From: Syntrophomonadaceae bacterium
GTDB taxonomy: Bacteria > Bacillota > Dethiobacteria > DTU022
Direction: 5' to 3'
DNA length: 29,273 bases
Assembly (NCBI GenBank): GCA_007127255.1
Contig: SKZS01000109.1
Span: 1 to 29,273 of the forward strand
This document shows, piece by piece, positions 1 through 7,351 of this stretch. The position numbers and the translations under genes are program-made. Each line of letters opens with the position of its first letter. The first letter of the stretch is position 1. The notes beneath the pieces were generated by a model, which searched no databases, had not been told where the DNA came from, and saw only the letters and a list, made by a program, of their open reading frames with translations.

Positions 1-2
1 TG

Positions 3-1205
3 CAAAGACAGGTAAGTGTTGCATTAGATGCTGATGCGCAGCTTTTTTTGCTGGTAATGAATACACCGGGAGGGCTTGTTGATGCTACCCTGGAGATAAA
101 TGAGCTGTTTTTGAATGCCGAAATTCCAATTGCCGTGCTTGTCGCCCCATCTGGCGCTATTGCCGGCTCGGCAGGGGCTTTTATAATTATTTCGTCGGAC
201 ATTGCCGCTATGGCTCCCGGAACAACAGTTGGCGCTGCCCAGCCGATTGCTATTTCTCCGGAAGGCGCTTCTGAAGCAGATGAGAAGACTACAATATTCT
301 ACTCTACCCATCTGCGCAGCATGGCTCGTGAAAAGAACAGGCCGGAAGACATAGCAGAAAGATTTGTCACCGAAAACCTCACCCTTGATGCCAGGGAGGC
401 CCTGGAAGTTGGGATAATCGAATACCTTGCCGCAAATGTGAGTGAACTTTTAGAATCAATTGACGGGACTACTATTGAGAAGCAGGGTATAGAATACAGC
501 TTGCAGACGGCCGATGCTCCCCTGGTCTCTGACGATATGACTGTTAGCGAGAGGCTTCAGAATTGGCTGAGTGATCCGCAGATTTCTTTCCTGGTTTTAA
601 TGGCCGGTTTGATGGGCCTCTATTTAGGTTTTAACGCGCCGGGAACATTTGTCCCTGAAGTGGGCGGCGCTATACTGCTGGTCCTCGGTATTTATGGTAT
701 CGGTTTATTTGATGTCAACACGACGGGGGTGGTCTTGCTGTTACTTGGACTGGGGTTGATTGCCGCAGAAATATTTACTTCCGGTTTCGGAGTGCTGGGT
801 ATTGGAGGAGCAGTTTCACTCGTAGCGGGAGCAATCATGCTTCCGATCGAACCTCTTATGGCCAGGGACTGGTATGGCACCTTTATTGTAACAGTAGTTG
901 GAACGGTGCTGGGGCTTGTAATCATAACGATTATTATTGCCCAGAGGGTTTTTCACAGCAGGCGCACCTGGACGGGAGGCAGTGAATATTTTAACCCTCC
1001 CAGGACGGGAGTAACCGTTAAGGAACTTAATCCAAATGGGACGATAAAAGCCCGAGGTGAGCTTTGGCAGGCAATTAGTGAAGACGGCTCGACTATTCCT
1101 GCTCAAAGAGAAGTAGAAGTGGTTCGTGCTGAAACCCTTAAATTGTATGTTCGTTTGAAGGATAATAACAAAGAAAACGATACTGAAGATAGCTCTCAAG
1201 CTTGA
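3..1205 (+). CDS. nfeD: NfeD-family ClpP-class membrane serine protease, 5' truncated
   Basis: The reading frame is open to the left edge of the window, so the true start lies outside. The first in-window residues already belong to the ClpP-like (SDH) protease domain. The conserved MNTPGG segment begins at base 57, and the GSAG segment follows, whose serine codon at 168-170 is the expected nucleophile. MAPGTTVGAAQPI comes next, and the lysine in DEKTT is a candidate for the second half of the Ser-Lys dyad. After about base 570 come several hydrophobic membrane helices, then a soluble C-terminal NfeD/OB-like domain and an acidic tail. Family members cleave hydrophobic stomatin C-termini at the membrane, and the next gene is a stomatin homologue only 29 bases away, the classic pairing. 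Family assignment is secure; substrate and physiological role are inferred. Confidence 0.93.
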   Translation, partial: QRQVSVALDADAQLFLLVMNTPGGLVDATLEINELFLNAEIPIAVLVAPSGAIAGSAGAFIIISSDIAAMAPGTTVGAAQPIAISPEGASEADEKTTIFYSTHLRSMAREKNRPEDIAERFVTENLTLDAREALEVGIIEYLAANVSELLESIDGTTIEKQGIEYSLQTADAPLVSDDMTVSERLQNWLSDPQISFLVLMAGLMGLYLGFNAPGTFVPEVGGAILLVLGIYGIGLFDVNTTGVVLLLLGLGLIAAEIFTSGFGVLGIGGAVSLVAGAIMLPIEPLMARDWYGTFIVTVVGTVLGLVIITIIIAQRVFHSRRTWTGGSEYFNPPRTGVTVKELNPNGTIKARGELWQAISEDGSTIPAQREVEVVRAETLKLYVRLKDNNKENDTEDSSQA

Positions 1206-1234
1206 TCACTAAACTTTTTGGAGGAGGTTAAATT

Positions 1235-2050
1235 ATGTTTGAATTGTTGGCTGAAGGTGGTTTTTATATACCACTGGTTTTTATTGTTATAGTGTTTCTT
1301 ACTTCAGCGATTAAGATTGTCCCTGAATATCAAAGGCTGGTAGTTTTTCGCCTGGGGCGCTTAATCGGTGAAAAAGGCCCGGGTTTTGTCCTTGTGATTC
1401 CTGTAGTAGACCGGTTATTCAGGATATCGCTGCGTATTATTACTCTTGACGTTCCGAGCCAGGAAGTGATCACCCGCGACAACGTCACAACCAGCGTTAA
1501 CGCCGTTGTTTACTACAGGGTAGTCGAACCGAACCGGGCTATTAACAACGTTGAAGATTTCCGTATGGCTACCGCCCAGCTGGCCCAGACCACCATGCGC
1601 AGTGTGGCCGGTCAGGCTGAACTGGATGAACTTCTTTCCGAACGAGATAAACTTAATCAACAAATTCAGAGCATCCTGGATGAAGCAACCGATGTATGGG
1701 GCATTAAAGTAACAGCGGTAGAAATTAAGGATGTTGTTATTCCGGAAGCTCTGCAGAAAGCAATATCAAGACAGGCGACTGCTGAAAGAGAAAGACGGGC
1801 TGTTATTGTCCAGGCTGAAGGGGAGAAAGAAGCTGCCGGAAGAATTGCTGCTGCAGCTAAAACTCTCAGTGCGCAGGAAGGCAGTTTCTTTGTCCGCCTG
1901 TTGCGGACTCTCCCTGAAATTGCCAGTCAGCAGGGCAATATGATTGCCTTTCCCCTGCCGGTCGAGTTAAGACAACTGCTTCCTGATCCTGTTGAAATGG
2001 CTCGAAAAGCGGCTATAGATCAAGAGTCTGAAGAAAAAGGCGAAGAATAA
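1235..2050 (+). CDS. Stomatin/slipin-like SPFH-domain membrane protein
   Basis: A 271-residue protein with one N-terminal membrane segment (about residues 8-26) followed by an SPFH/prohibitin-homology domain starting at the VPEYQRLVVFRLGR motif. It contains the typical LDVPSQEVITRDNV and VNAVVYYRV segments. An alanine/glutamate-rich helical stretch (about 185-215, with ERERRAVIVQAEGEKEAA) probably forms the coiled coil of the oligomer. GGAGGAGG lies just upstream of the ATG, which settles the start. It follows the NfeD protease gene closely and is almost certainly co-transcribed with it. Such pairs are thought to organise membrane microdomains or membrane protein quality control. It is closest in type to bacterial slipins rather than to flotillins or HflC/K. 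Confidence 0.94.
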   Translation: MFELLAEGGFYIPLVFIVIVFLTSAIKIVPEYQRLVVFRLGRLIGEKGPGFVLVIPVVDRLFRISLRIITLDVPSQEVITRDNVTTSVNAVVYYRVVEPNRAINNVEDFRMATAQLAQTTMRSVAGQAELDELLSERDKLNQQIQSILDEATDVWGIKVTAVEIKDVVIPEALQKAISRQATAERERRAVIVQAEGEKEAAGRIAAAAKTLSAQEGSFFVRLLRTLPEIASQQGNMIAFPLPVELRQLLPDPVEMARKAAIDQESEEKGEE

Positions 2051-2064
2051 ACCTAAAAATGCTA

Positions 2065-2093
2065 TTGATCACTTGCCTGAGAGTGTATATAAT
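2065..2093 (+). promoter_or_regulatory. Sigma-A-type promoter of tRNA-Leu
   Basis: TTGATC (2065-2070) and a perfect TATAAT (2088-2093) are separated by 17 bases. The predicted transcription start near 2100 is about 16 bases before the tRNA. The -35 matches consensus at its first four positions. Confidence 0.7.
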
Positions 2094-2115
2094 GAAAATG
2101 CATAAATAGATAAAA

Positions 2116-2201
2116 GCGAGCGTGGCGGAACGGCAGACGCGCTAGGTTCAGGACCTAGTGCCCGTAAGGGTGTGGAGGTTCAAATCCTCTCGCTCGCACC
2201 A
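2116..2201 (+). tRNA. tRNA-Leu (anticodon CAG)
   Basis: The acceptor arm GCGAGCG (2116-2122) pairs with CGCTCGC (2191-2197), followed by an encoded CCA (2198-2201). The anticodon stem CTAGG/CCTAG encloses the loop TTCAGGA, giving anticodon CAG for leucine CUG codons. A long variable arm (CCCG-TAA-GGG) identifies it as a class II tRNA. The T arm carries GGTTCAAATCC. It stands alone, with its own promoter and a downstream hairpin. I saw no duplicated 3' end that would indicate use as an integration site. Confidence 0.97.
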
Positions 2202-2210
2202 GTTAAACTT

Positions 2211-2250
2211 AACAATGGCGGGGCTTACGGGTCACCGTCATTGTTTTATC
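2211..2250 (+). terminator. Likely intrinsic terminator after tRNA-Leu
   Basis: AACAATG (2211-2217) pairs with CATTGTT (2239-2245). After a one-base mismatch the stem continues with CGG/CCG, leaving a 13-base loop. A T-rich tail (TTATCTT) follows. The T-run is short, so efficiency may be moderate. Confidence 0.6.
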
Positions 2251-2333
2251 TTAACTAATCAGCCTAACATTTAGCATTTAGACCCTAAGCTATGAGCTGC
2301 ACCACCGGGATTGATTCCGAACGTTTTCAGTAA

Positions 2334-2368
2334 TCTGGCTTCTGACCTCTGATTTCTGACTTCTAATG
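2334..2368 (+). repeat. Degenerate heptanucleotide tandem repeat
   Basis: Five consecutive 7-base units read TCTGGCT, TCTGACC, TCTGATT, TCTGACT, TCTAATG (consensus TCTGRYY). A second heptad pair, CATTTAG twice, lies 53 bases upstream at 2268-2281. The block sits between the tRNA terminator and the next gene. Its function is unknown. Confidence 0.6.
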
Positions 2369-2502
2369 CCGAAGCCGGTGGAACCGCCCCCCTGGCTTCA
2401 GCAGCCGCAATTAAAATGGGTAAAGCAGAAGAGCGCCTGTTAAAAATATTTTGCCTTTATAAGCCTCATGCTAAGAATACAGATAGAAATGGACTGCTTG
2501 AT

Positions 2503-3081
2503 ATGATTTCTAGAGGCCAAAAGCATCTTCTAATATATATATTAACGTTTACCTGTTTTTATTGTGCGGCATGTGGAGGGCAGTTTATAGTGCCGGAGAA
2601 CGATAGTGAAAATAAAAAACAAATAAATATTCATGAAGAAGGAAAACCTTTGGTACTATTTGATGAGCTTAAAGAAATAAGCAAAGAGCAGTTTGTTCAA
2701 CTGCACGGAAAAAAGAAACTTATGGAGCATCCAATTACGGCTGTTGCCGAACGCCTGGGGAAAGTTGACATTAAAGCAGAGTATTTTAAACCAGACATCT
2801 TAAAGCCCGGGGTCCGGCTATCAATTTTAACATTTGAAAAGCGTAACTACATAATAAAGGTAAATAAGGTAACTGATCATGGTGAGGTCACTTCAATCGC
2901 AGGAAAAGTAGAAGGAGAAGAGTCAGGTTATATGTTTTTATCAGTTTCAGAAAACAAAGCTCTGGGAACATTTGAATTGCCTGCAAAAAACATTATATAT
3001 CTCCTTAAATTTGATCAACAGGAGGCTGAACATTACTTGTTTGAGGCTCCCCTGGACCAGGTAGAGCGGTTGCCGGATTGA
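2503..3081 (+). CDS. Exported hypothetical protein resembling a metalloprotease propeptide
   Basis: I know no named family for this gene. The frame opens at ATG 2416, but I prefer ATG 2503: it puts a signal-peptide-like N-terminus (MISRGQKH, then a hydrophobic stretch ending FYCAAC) at the start. CAAC could be an atypical lipobox. Neither ATG has a good ribosome binding site. The mature part (about 165 residues) aligns by eye with residues 35-185 of the downstream metalloprotease. Both have an LF near the start, a KPG-x-x-I/L-x-I block, a conserved GKVE, and similar closing residues (HYLFEAPLDQVERLPD against HFLYEINLDELDILPG). The protein ends where the protease's catalytic region begins. It may be a free propeptide-like inhibitor or chaperone, or a truncated duplicate. 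Confidence 0.65.
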   Translation: MISRGQKHLLIYILTFTCFYCAACGGQFIVPENDSENKKQINIHEEGKPLVLFDELKEISKEQFVQLHGKKKLMEHPITAVAERLGKVDIKAEYFKPDILKPGVRLSILTFEKRNYIIKVNKVTDHGEVTSIAGKVEGEESGYMFLSVSENKALGTFELPAKNIIYLLKFDQQEAEHYLFEAPLDQVERLPD

Positions 3082-3235
3082 TAACCTGGTTATATGTTAT
3101 AATAAATGTAAAAGTGTCGAAAAAATGACAGATAACACTGTCCTGTTATAAACCAAACCAGTAGTTTTTAAATTAGTGAGAAGTAATTTTGCCTGAAGGA
3201 AATATGTTTACTGATAACAAATTCATAGCGATGCC

Positions 3236-3244
3236 AAAAGGATG
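3236..3244 (+). promoter_or_regulatory. Ribosome binding site deciding the metalloprotease start
   Basis: AAAAGGATG overlaps the first possible ATG (3242). That ATG would have no spacing from the AAAGGA, whereas the next in-frame ATG at 3251 sits 8 bases downstream of it. The 3251 start is therefore favoured. Confidence 0.55.
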
Positions 3245-3250
3245 AAAAAT

Positions 3251-4960
3251 ATGCCGCATTCAAAGAAGCTTGCTTATATTTTCCTCACTTTGCTGGTTTT
3301 GCTTTTAATGGCAATATCGGTTTATGCAGCTCAGGATAGTCAGGAAGCTGACAGCATAGCTTTATTTGCCAGCGTCAAGCAAGTTCCTTTCAGTTCACAA
3401 TCAAAGTTGGTAAGAGACCGCCTTGATATCGATAACGAAATTGCTTCTTTTGCCGTAAACATAGCAGAAGTGAAAGTAAATCAAGCGGTATCTAATGTAT
3501 ATAATTTCAAGCCTGGCGCTGATATTTCTATCGACCTGTTTGATGAAGATGTTATAATGGCCACATTAAGCAGGGTGGAAACATATTCTAATAATGTAAC
3601 ATCTATGGTTGGGAAAGTCGAAAACAGCAAGCATGGTTTTATTATTACTACTATCCGTGAGGACAGGGTCTTAATTGTTATTGAAATTCCTGAGAAGAAT
3701 AAGCAGTATAAAATTATTTATGATCATGAACACGATACTCACTTTTTGTACGAAATTAACCTGGATGAACTTGACATACTGCCCGGGGCCCCGCCACTTC
3801 AGGCACCTGTCATTCAAAATCTTTCTTCCGGTGAATTGATTGATACAGTCTCAACCAATAACGAAGCAGGATCTCCGGGTGAGACAACAATTGATGTCAT
3901 GATAGTTTATACCCCTGCAGCAACTGACTGGGCAGGTGCCAATGCCGGCAGCATTGATTTTGTGATCAGCCAGGCACTGGCAAGAGCACAATTAACCCTC
4001 GATAACAGTAACACCCTGATTAACCTGGAACTTGCCCATTCCGGGGAGATCAATTACACGGAAAGCGGAGATTTATGGACAGATATTATGGGATTAACAG
4101 AAGGCACCGGTGGATTCGAACTTGCTCATCAGTGGCGTGATCAGTACAGCGCTGATCTTGTAACCATGTTTTCCGTTTTTGATGGCTCCGGAGGAATGGC
4201 CTGGCTTTTAAACGATGAACAGGGTCGCCCGGATTTAGGGTTTTCAATTGCCCGCGTACAGCAGGCACATTTTTCCTATATCTACATCCATGAAATTGGC
4301 CATAATATGGGTGCACACCATCACAAAGAACAAAGTGTTGAACCTGGACCCGGGTTATTTGATTATTCAGCGGGATGGCGCTGGTCAGATAACGACAGTA
4401 ATAATTACTGTACGGTTATGACATACGAGTACGGTATGTTTTTCGAAGATGGAAATGATCACGTAGCTGTGCCCCATTTTTCTAATCCTGAAATATACCT
4501 TAATGGTTCTCCAACAGGTCATGCCGGCGATGGTGATAATGCCCGAACCTTAAGAGAGGTAAGGGAAGTCATCGCAGCATATCGAACTGTCGAATTTAAC
4601 GATGACGAGGATGCCGGTGCCGATCAGGGCAGCGAGGCAATTATAGATTATGTCGTGGTTGATGTAGACGAAACAATGGTCATAGTCGGGCTTGACCAGT
4701 ATGCGACAGCGTTTTACGAAGGAGAAGAAAACCTGCTTTTTAATTATTTAAGGGCCGGTCAGGATATGATGCTGGTCCATGCGATATGCTCAGGCACTAA
4801 ATTTGTCGGCCTGGTTGAGTATGCCGAGAACTACATGGGGAGTATTAGTGAGGCCATAAATAACTCCGAACCAATGCCAGAAGCCGAAGTTGTTGAATTT
4901 TGGTGGTTCGTCGAATTTAATGAAGATGGATCAGTGGTTATGGTTAAAAATGAGTCATAA
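3251..4960 (+). CDS. Secreted reprolysin-like zinc metalloprotease with propeptide
   Basis: A 569-residue protein. A Sec signal peptide (SKK, long hydrophobic run, AISVYAAQD) is followed by a propeptide-like region to about residue 190. The metzincin-type catalytic domain begins near IDVMIVYTPAA. The zinc motif HEIGHNMGAHH (H-E-x2-H-x2-G-x2-H, histidine codon at 4289) is complete. VMTYEYG, about 38 residues later, supplies the methionine of the Met-turn. The fold is therefore of the M12B/reprolysin-like bacterial type, secreted and probably activated by propeptide removal. The last 110 residues or so (from about 460) form an acidic extension of unknown function. The gene probably has its own terminator at 4985-5010. 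The target proteins cannot be deduced. The propeptide resembles the preceding small gene product. Confidence 0.9.
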   Translation: MPHSKKLAYIFLTLLVLLLMAISVYAAQDSQEADSIALFASVKQVPFSSQSKLVRDRLDIDNEIASFAVNIAEVKVNQAVSNVYNFKPGADISIDLFDEDVIMATLSRVETYSNNVTSMVGKVENSKHGFIITTIREDRVLIVIEIPEKNKQYKIIYDHEHDTHFLYEINLDELDILPGAPPLQAPVIQNLSSGELIDTVSTNNEAGSPGETTIDVMIVYTPAATDWAGANAGSIDFVISQALARAQLTLDNSNTLINLELAHSGEINYTESGDLWTDIMGLTEGTGGFELAHQWRDQYSADLVTMFSVFDGSGGMAWLLNDEQGRPDLGFSIARVQQAHFSYIYIHEIGHNMGAHHHKEQSVEPGPGLFDYSAGWRWSDNDSNNYCTVMTYEYGMFFEDGNDHVAVPHFSNPEIYLNGSPTGHAGDGDNARTLREVREVIAAYRTVEFNDDEDAGADQGSEAIIDYVVVDVDETMVIVGLDQYATAFYEGEENLLFNYLRAGQDMMLVHAICSGTKFVGLVEYAENYMGSISEAINNSEPMPEAEVVEFWWFVEFNEDGSVVMVKNES

Positions 4961-4984
4961 TCTTGATCAGAGATTGAAGAAGAT

Positions 4985-5016
4985 ACCGGTTAATTGTTTT
5001 TATAACCGGTTATTTT
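4985..5016 (+). terminator. Intrinsic terminator after the metalloprotease
   Basis: ACCGGTTA (4985-4992) and TAACCGGT (5003-5010) form a perfect 8-bp stem with a 10-base AT-rich loop. TATTTTC follows. Confidence 0.65.
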
Positions 5017-5029
5017 CAGTTATATGAGG

Positions 5030-5200
5030 TCAATCCAACGATATAGCAGCTGCTTCTTTAGTTCCGCCACTGAATATAGTTGGTGGCGATGAACCGGTTT
5101 TGTCCGATATAACAATACCCCTGGTATTCCCCGTATATTTTTCTGCCCGTATTTTCGCAAACCACAATGTTTTCTGGTCAAGGGCAGCAGAAGGCAGCCT
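5030..5200 (-). pseudogene. Possible remnant of a minus-strand gene (C-terminal fragment)
   Basis: On the minus strand, 56 codons are open between two stops (5203-5201 and 5032-5030). The composition looks protein-like, with segments such as WFAKIRAEKYTGNTRG and PPTIFSGGTKEAAA. There is no ATG, no ribosome binding site and no continuation in other frames that I can follow. I do not recognise the family. An open stretch of this length can arise by chance, so this is only a possible decayed gene end. Confidence 0.2.
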
Positions 5201-5335
5201 TCATTTATGTTTTGGTAGTAAATTTAAGCATGAATAATTAATCACTAGACACGGTGTATAATTAAATCGATAATAATATAACCTTGTTGAAATTGATAAA
5301 TCAGGCCTATTGAAATAAACTATAGTCAGTAACAA

Positions 5336-5350
5336 GATAATATTATTATC
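5336..5350. promoter_or_regulatory. Perfect AT-rich dyad, candidate operator
   Basis: GATAATA-T-TATTATC is a perfect 7-bp inverted repeat about a single base. It lies some 130 bases upstream of the CoA-transferase start, just after the candidate weak promoter. No T-run follows, so an operator is more likely than a terminator. The binding protein is unknown. Confidence 0.35.
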
Positions 5351-5463
5351 AATAAAAAATGGCCAGAGCCTTCATGAAATAATTTACTATACTCATTTGG
5401 CTAAACCGGATTTTTTAGCTTACTCAGAAGGGAATAAATAGCAATAGGAGAATAATAAAATAT

Positions 5464-5470
5464 GGAGGTG
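5464..5470 (+). promoter_or_regulatory. Ribosome binding site placing the CoA-transferase A start at TTG 5477
   Basis: GGAGGTG lies inside the first few codons of the frame that opens at ATG 5462. It is 6 bases from an in-frame TTG (5477). A weaker AGGAG (5445-5449) is 12 bases before the ATG at 5462, so both starts remain possible. Confidence 0.5.
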
Positions 5471-5476
5471 GTCGCT

Positions 5477-6499
5477 TTGGATAATTATATGAAGTTTGAT
5501 GAGGTTCGAAATGTTGCCTACAGACCCACAGGAGTTGGTAAAATATTTACCGATCCTGATGCTGATAAAGCGCGGGAATATTTTCGTGACGAAAAACCGC
5601 GTAAATTGGTCGAAAAGGTGTCGAGTGTAGAGCAGGTTGTTAAAGAACTTATTAACGATGGTGATTATGTGGGTATCGGTGGTTTCGGGGCTAACAGGAC
5701 CCCGGTAGCCATCTTGCATGAAATAGTACGCCAAAAAAAGAAGAATCTTGGCCTGGCAGGCCATACCGCGACGCATGATTTTCAAATACTGGTTGCCGGG
5801 AACTGTATTAATCGCTGCGATGTTGCCTACATAGTCGGTTTGGAAGCCAGGGGGCTTTCAAAAATTGCCCGTAAAGCGGTTCAGAGCGGAGAGATTGAAC
5901 TATGTGAGTGGACTAATGCTGCCCTGACCTGGCGTTATAAAGCTGCAGCTATGGGTGTTTCATTTTTACCTGTTCGCTGTATGCTGGGGACCGATACTGA
6001 AAAATACAGCGCGGCAGTTGAAATGAAGTGTCCGTTTACAGATGCAAAATATCTTGCCGTACCTGCTCTTTATCCGGATGTTGGTATCATTCATGTTCAT
6101 CGTGCCGATGTTTACGGCAACTGTCATATAGACGGGATTATGGTCGCCGACCATGATCTGGCCCGGGCATCACGCCGATTGATTATCACTACTGAAAGGC
6201 TTATTCCCAACGAGTTTATTCGTCGTAATCCAGCGAGCACGGTCATCCCATATTACCTGGTTGATGCAGTTGTCGAAGTTCCTTTCGGCGGTTATCCTGG
6301 CAATATGGCTTACGAATACTTTAGTGATGAAGAGCACCTTCGCGAATGGCTTAAGGCAGAAGGTGATGATGATACAATGGCCGAGTTCTTAGAGCGTCAT
6401 ATTTACGGGGTTAAAGATTTTAACGGTTACCTGGATACCATTGGCGGGTTGAAACGTTTGCAGGAACTAAGAATACAGGAAAATCTGCTTGAAAAATAA
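5477..6499 (+). CDS. Family I CoA-transferase, subunit A (glutaconate CoA-transferase type)
   Basis: About 340 residues from the favoured TTG start; ATG 5462 and ATG 5489 are alternatives. The protein has the SugarP_isomerase-fold CoA-transferase signature. LVEKVSSVEQVVKELI leads into the glycine-rich VGIGGFGANRTPVAI, and IIHVHRADVYGN and VEVPFGGYP follow later. Length and motifs match the alpha subunit of glutaconate CoA-transferase (GctA), which needs the beta subunit encoded 32 bases downstream for its catalytic glutamate. The heterodimer moves CoA between acetyl-CoA and a carboxylic acid in the cytoplasm. With the thiolase and dehydratase activase nearby, an acyl-CoA fermentation role is inferred. 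The true acid substrate could be glutaconate, a 3-oxoacid or another dicarboxylate. Confidence 0.9.
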   Translation: MDNYMKFDEVRNVAYRPTGVGKIFTDPDADKAREYFRDEKPRKLVEKVSSVEQVVKELINDGDYVGIGGFGANRTPVAILHEIVRQKKKNLGLAGHTATHDFQILVAGNCINRCDVAYIVGLEARGLSKIARKAVQSGEIELCEWTNAALTWRYKAAAMGVSFLPVRCMLGTDTEKYSAAVEMKCPFTDAKYLAVPALYPDVGIIHVHRADVYGNCHIDGIMVADHDLARASRRLIITTERLIPNEFIRRNPASTVIPYYLVDAVVEVPFGGYPGNMAYEYFSDEEHLREWLKAEGDDDTMAEFLERHIYGVKDFNGYLDTIGGLKRLQELRIQENLLEK

Positions 6500-6531
6500 A
6501 CAATCTATTTTATAATAGGGAGGTTTATGTA

Positions 6532-7302
6532 ATGGAGCACAATGACATGGAATTAATGATCTGCCTCGCCTCTCGTTACCTTGAAGACAACAGTATTGTT
6601 GTTGTTGGGACGGGAGCTCCCTGTGCAGCAGCTATGCTAGCTCAAATGATCTATTCCCCGCGTTTGATGATTATGTTTGAAGCCGGCGGGATCGGGCCTT
6701 TATTGCCATCTATGCCTATCTCTGTTGGCGACTCACGCACCTTTTACAGGGCCCTGGTAGCAAGCAGTATGCCAGAAGTCATGGAAACATGCCAGCGCGG
6801 TTTAGTTGATTATACCTTTTTGGGAGGAGCGCAGATTGATCAATATGGCAATATCAATTCAACCTTAATTGGTTCTGATTACCAGAAGCCAAAGGTTCGT
6901 TTTCCCGGAAGCGGCGGCGCCAATGACCTGGCTTCATTTTGCTGGAAAACAATGATGATAACACCGCAGGATCCGAAGCGTTTCACAGAAAAGATTGACT
7001 TCATAACTTCACCCGGTTATTTAAGCGGGCCAGGCGCCCGGGAAGAAGCCGGCCTGCCGCCCGGGAGTGGTCCTTACAAAGTGATCACAAATCTTTGCGT
7101 GATCGGTTTCGATGAAGAGACAAAGCGAATGAAAGTCGAAAGTATTCATCCGGGTATTACGAGAGAGAAGATTATAGAAAACACAGGCTTCGAGTTGCTC
7201 TGGTCTGATAATCTGACTGAAAGTGATCCGCCGACTGATGAAGAATTGAAATACCTGCGTGAAGAGGTAGATCCTTATCGTTATCTAATTGGTAGAGCTT
7301 GA
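6532..7302 (+). CDS. Family I CoA-transferase, subunit B (glutaconate CoA-transferase type)
   Basis: A 256-residue beta subunit. VVVGTGAPCAAAMLAQ is followed by MFEAGGIGP, in which E50 corresponds to the glutamate that carries the CoA thioester in glutaconate CoA-transferase. PISVGDSRT and LGGAQIDQYGNINST are also conserved. GGGAGG about 9 bases upstream fixes the ATG at 6532; an ATG five bases earlier would stop at once. The protein works as a heterodimer with the preceding gene product. The neighbouring thiolase suggests that the acyl-CoA formed is an intermediate that is cleaved or built by condensation. Confidence 0.92.
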   Translation: MEHNDMELMICLASRYLEDNSIVVVGTGAPCAAAMLAQMIYSPRLMIMFEAGGIGPLLPSMPISVGDSRTFYRALVASSMPEVMETCQRGLVDYTFLGGAQIDQYGNINSTLIGSDYQKPKVRFPGSGGANDLASFCWKTMMITPQDPKRFTEKIDFITSPGYLSGPGAREEAGLPPGSGPYKVITNLCVIGFDEETKRMKVESIHPGITREKIIENTGFELLWSDNLTESDPPTDEELKYLREEVDPYRYLIGRA

Positions 7303-7351
7303 TAATAAAAAGCGTTTTGTATATGAGAATTTCTCAGGGGAGGTTTTATAG

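Larger units (their letters stand above)
5011..5463. other. AT-rich intergenic region upstream of the CoA-transferase operon
   Basis: About 450 bases without a convincing intact gene. The first part (5030-5200) holds a short protein-like minus-strand frame, listed separately. The rest is very AT-rich and probably regulatory. It contains a TATAAT at 5257-5262, a possible weak promoter TTGATA-N17-TAAACT (5293-5321), and a perfect dyad at 5336-5350. No RNA gene was recognised. Confidence 0.5.

Noticed and set aside
816..1199. 127-codon minus-strand frame over the NfeD gene
   Set aside because: It lies wholly opposite a clearly conserved coding region, lacks a ribosome binding site and looks like no known protein.
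2116..5010. tRNA-Leu as the attachment site of a mobile island carrying the metalloprotease
   Set aside because: No integrase and no repeat of the tRNA 3' end were found downstream.
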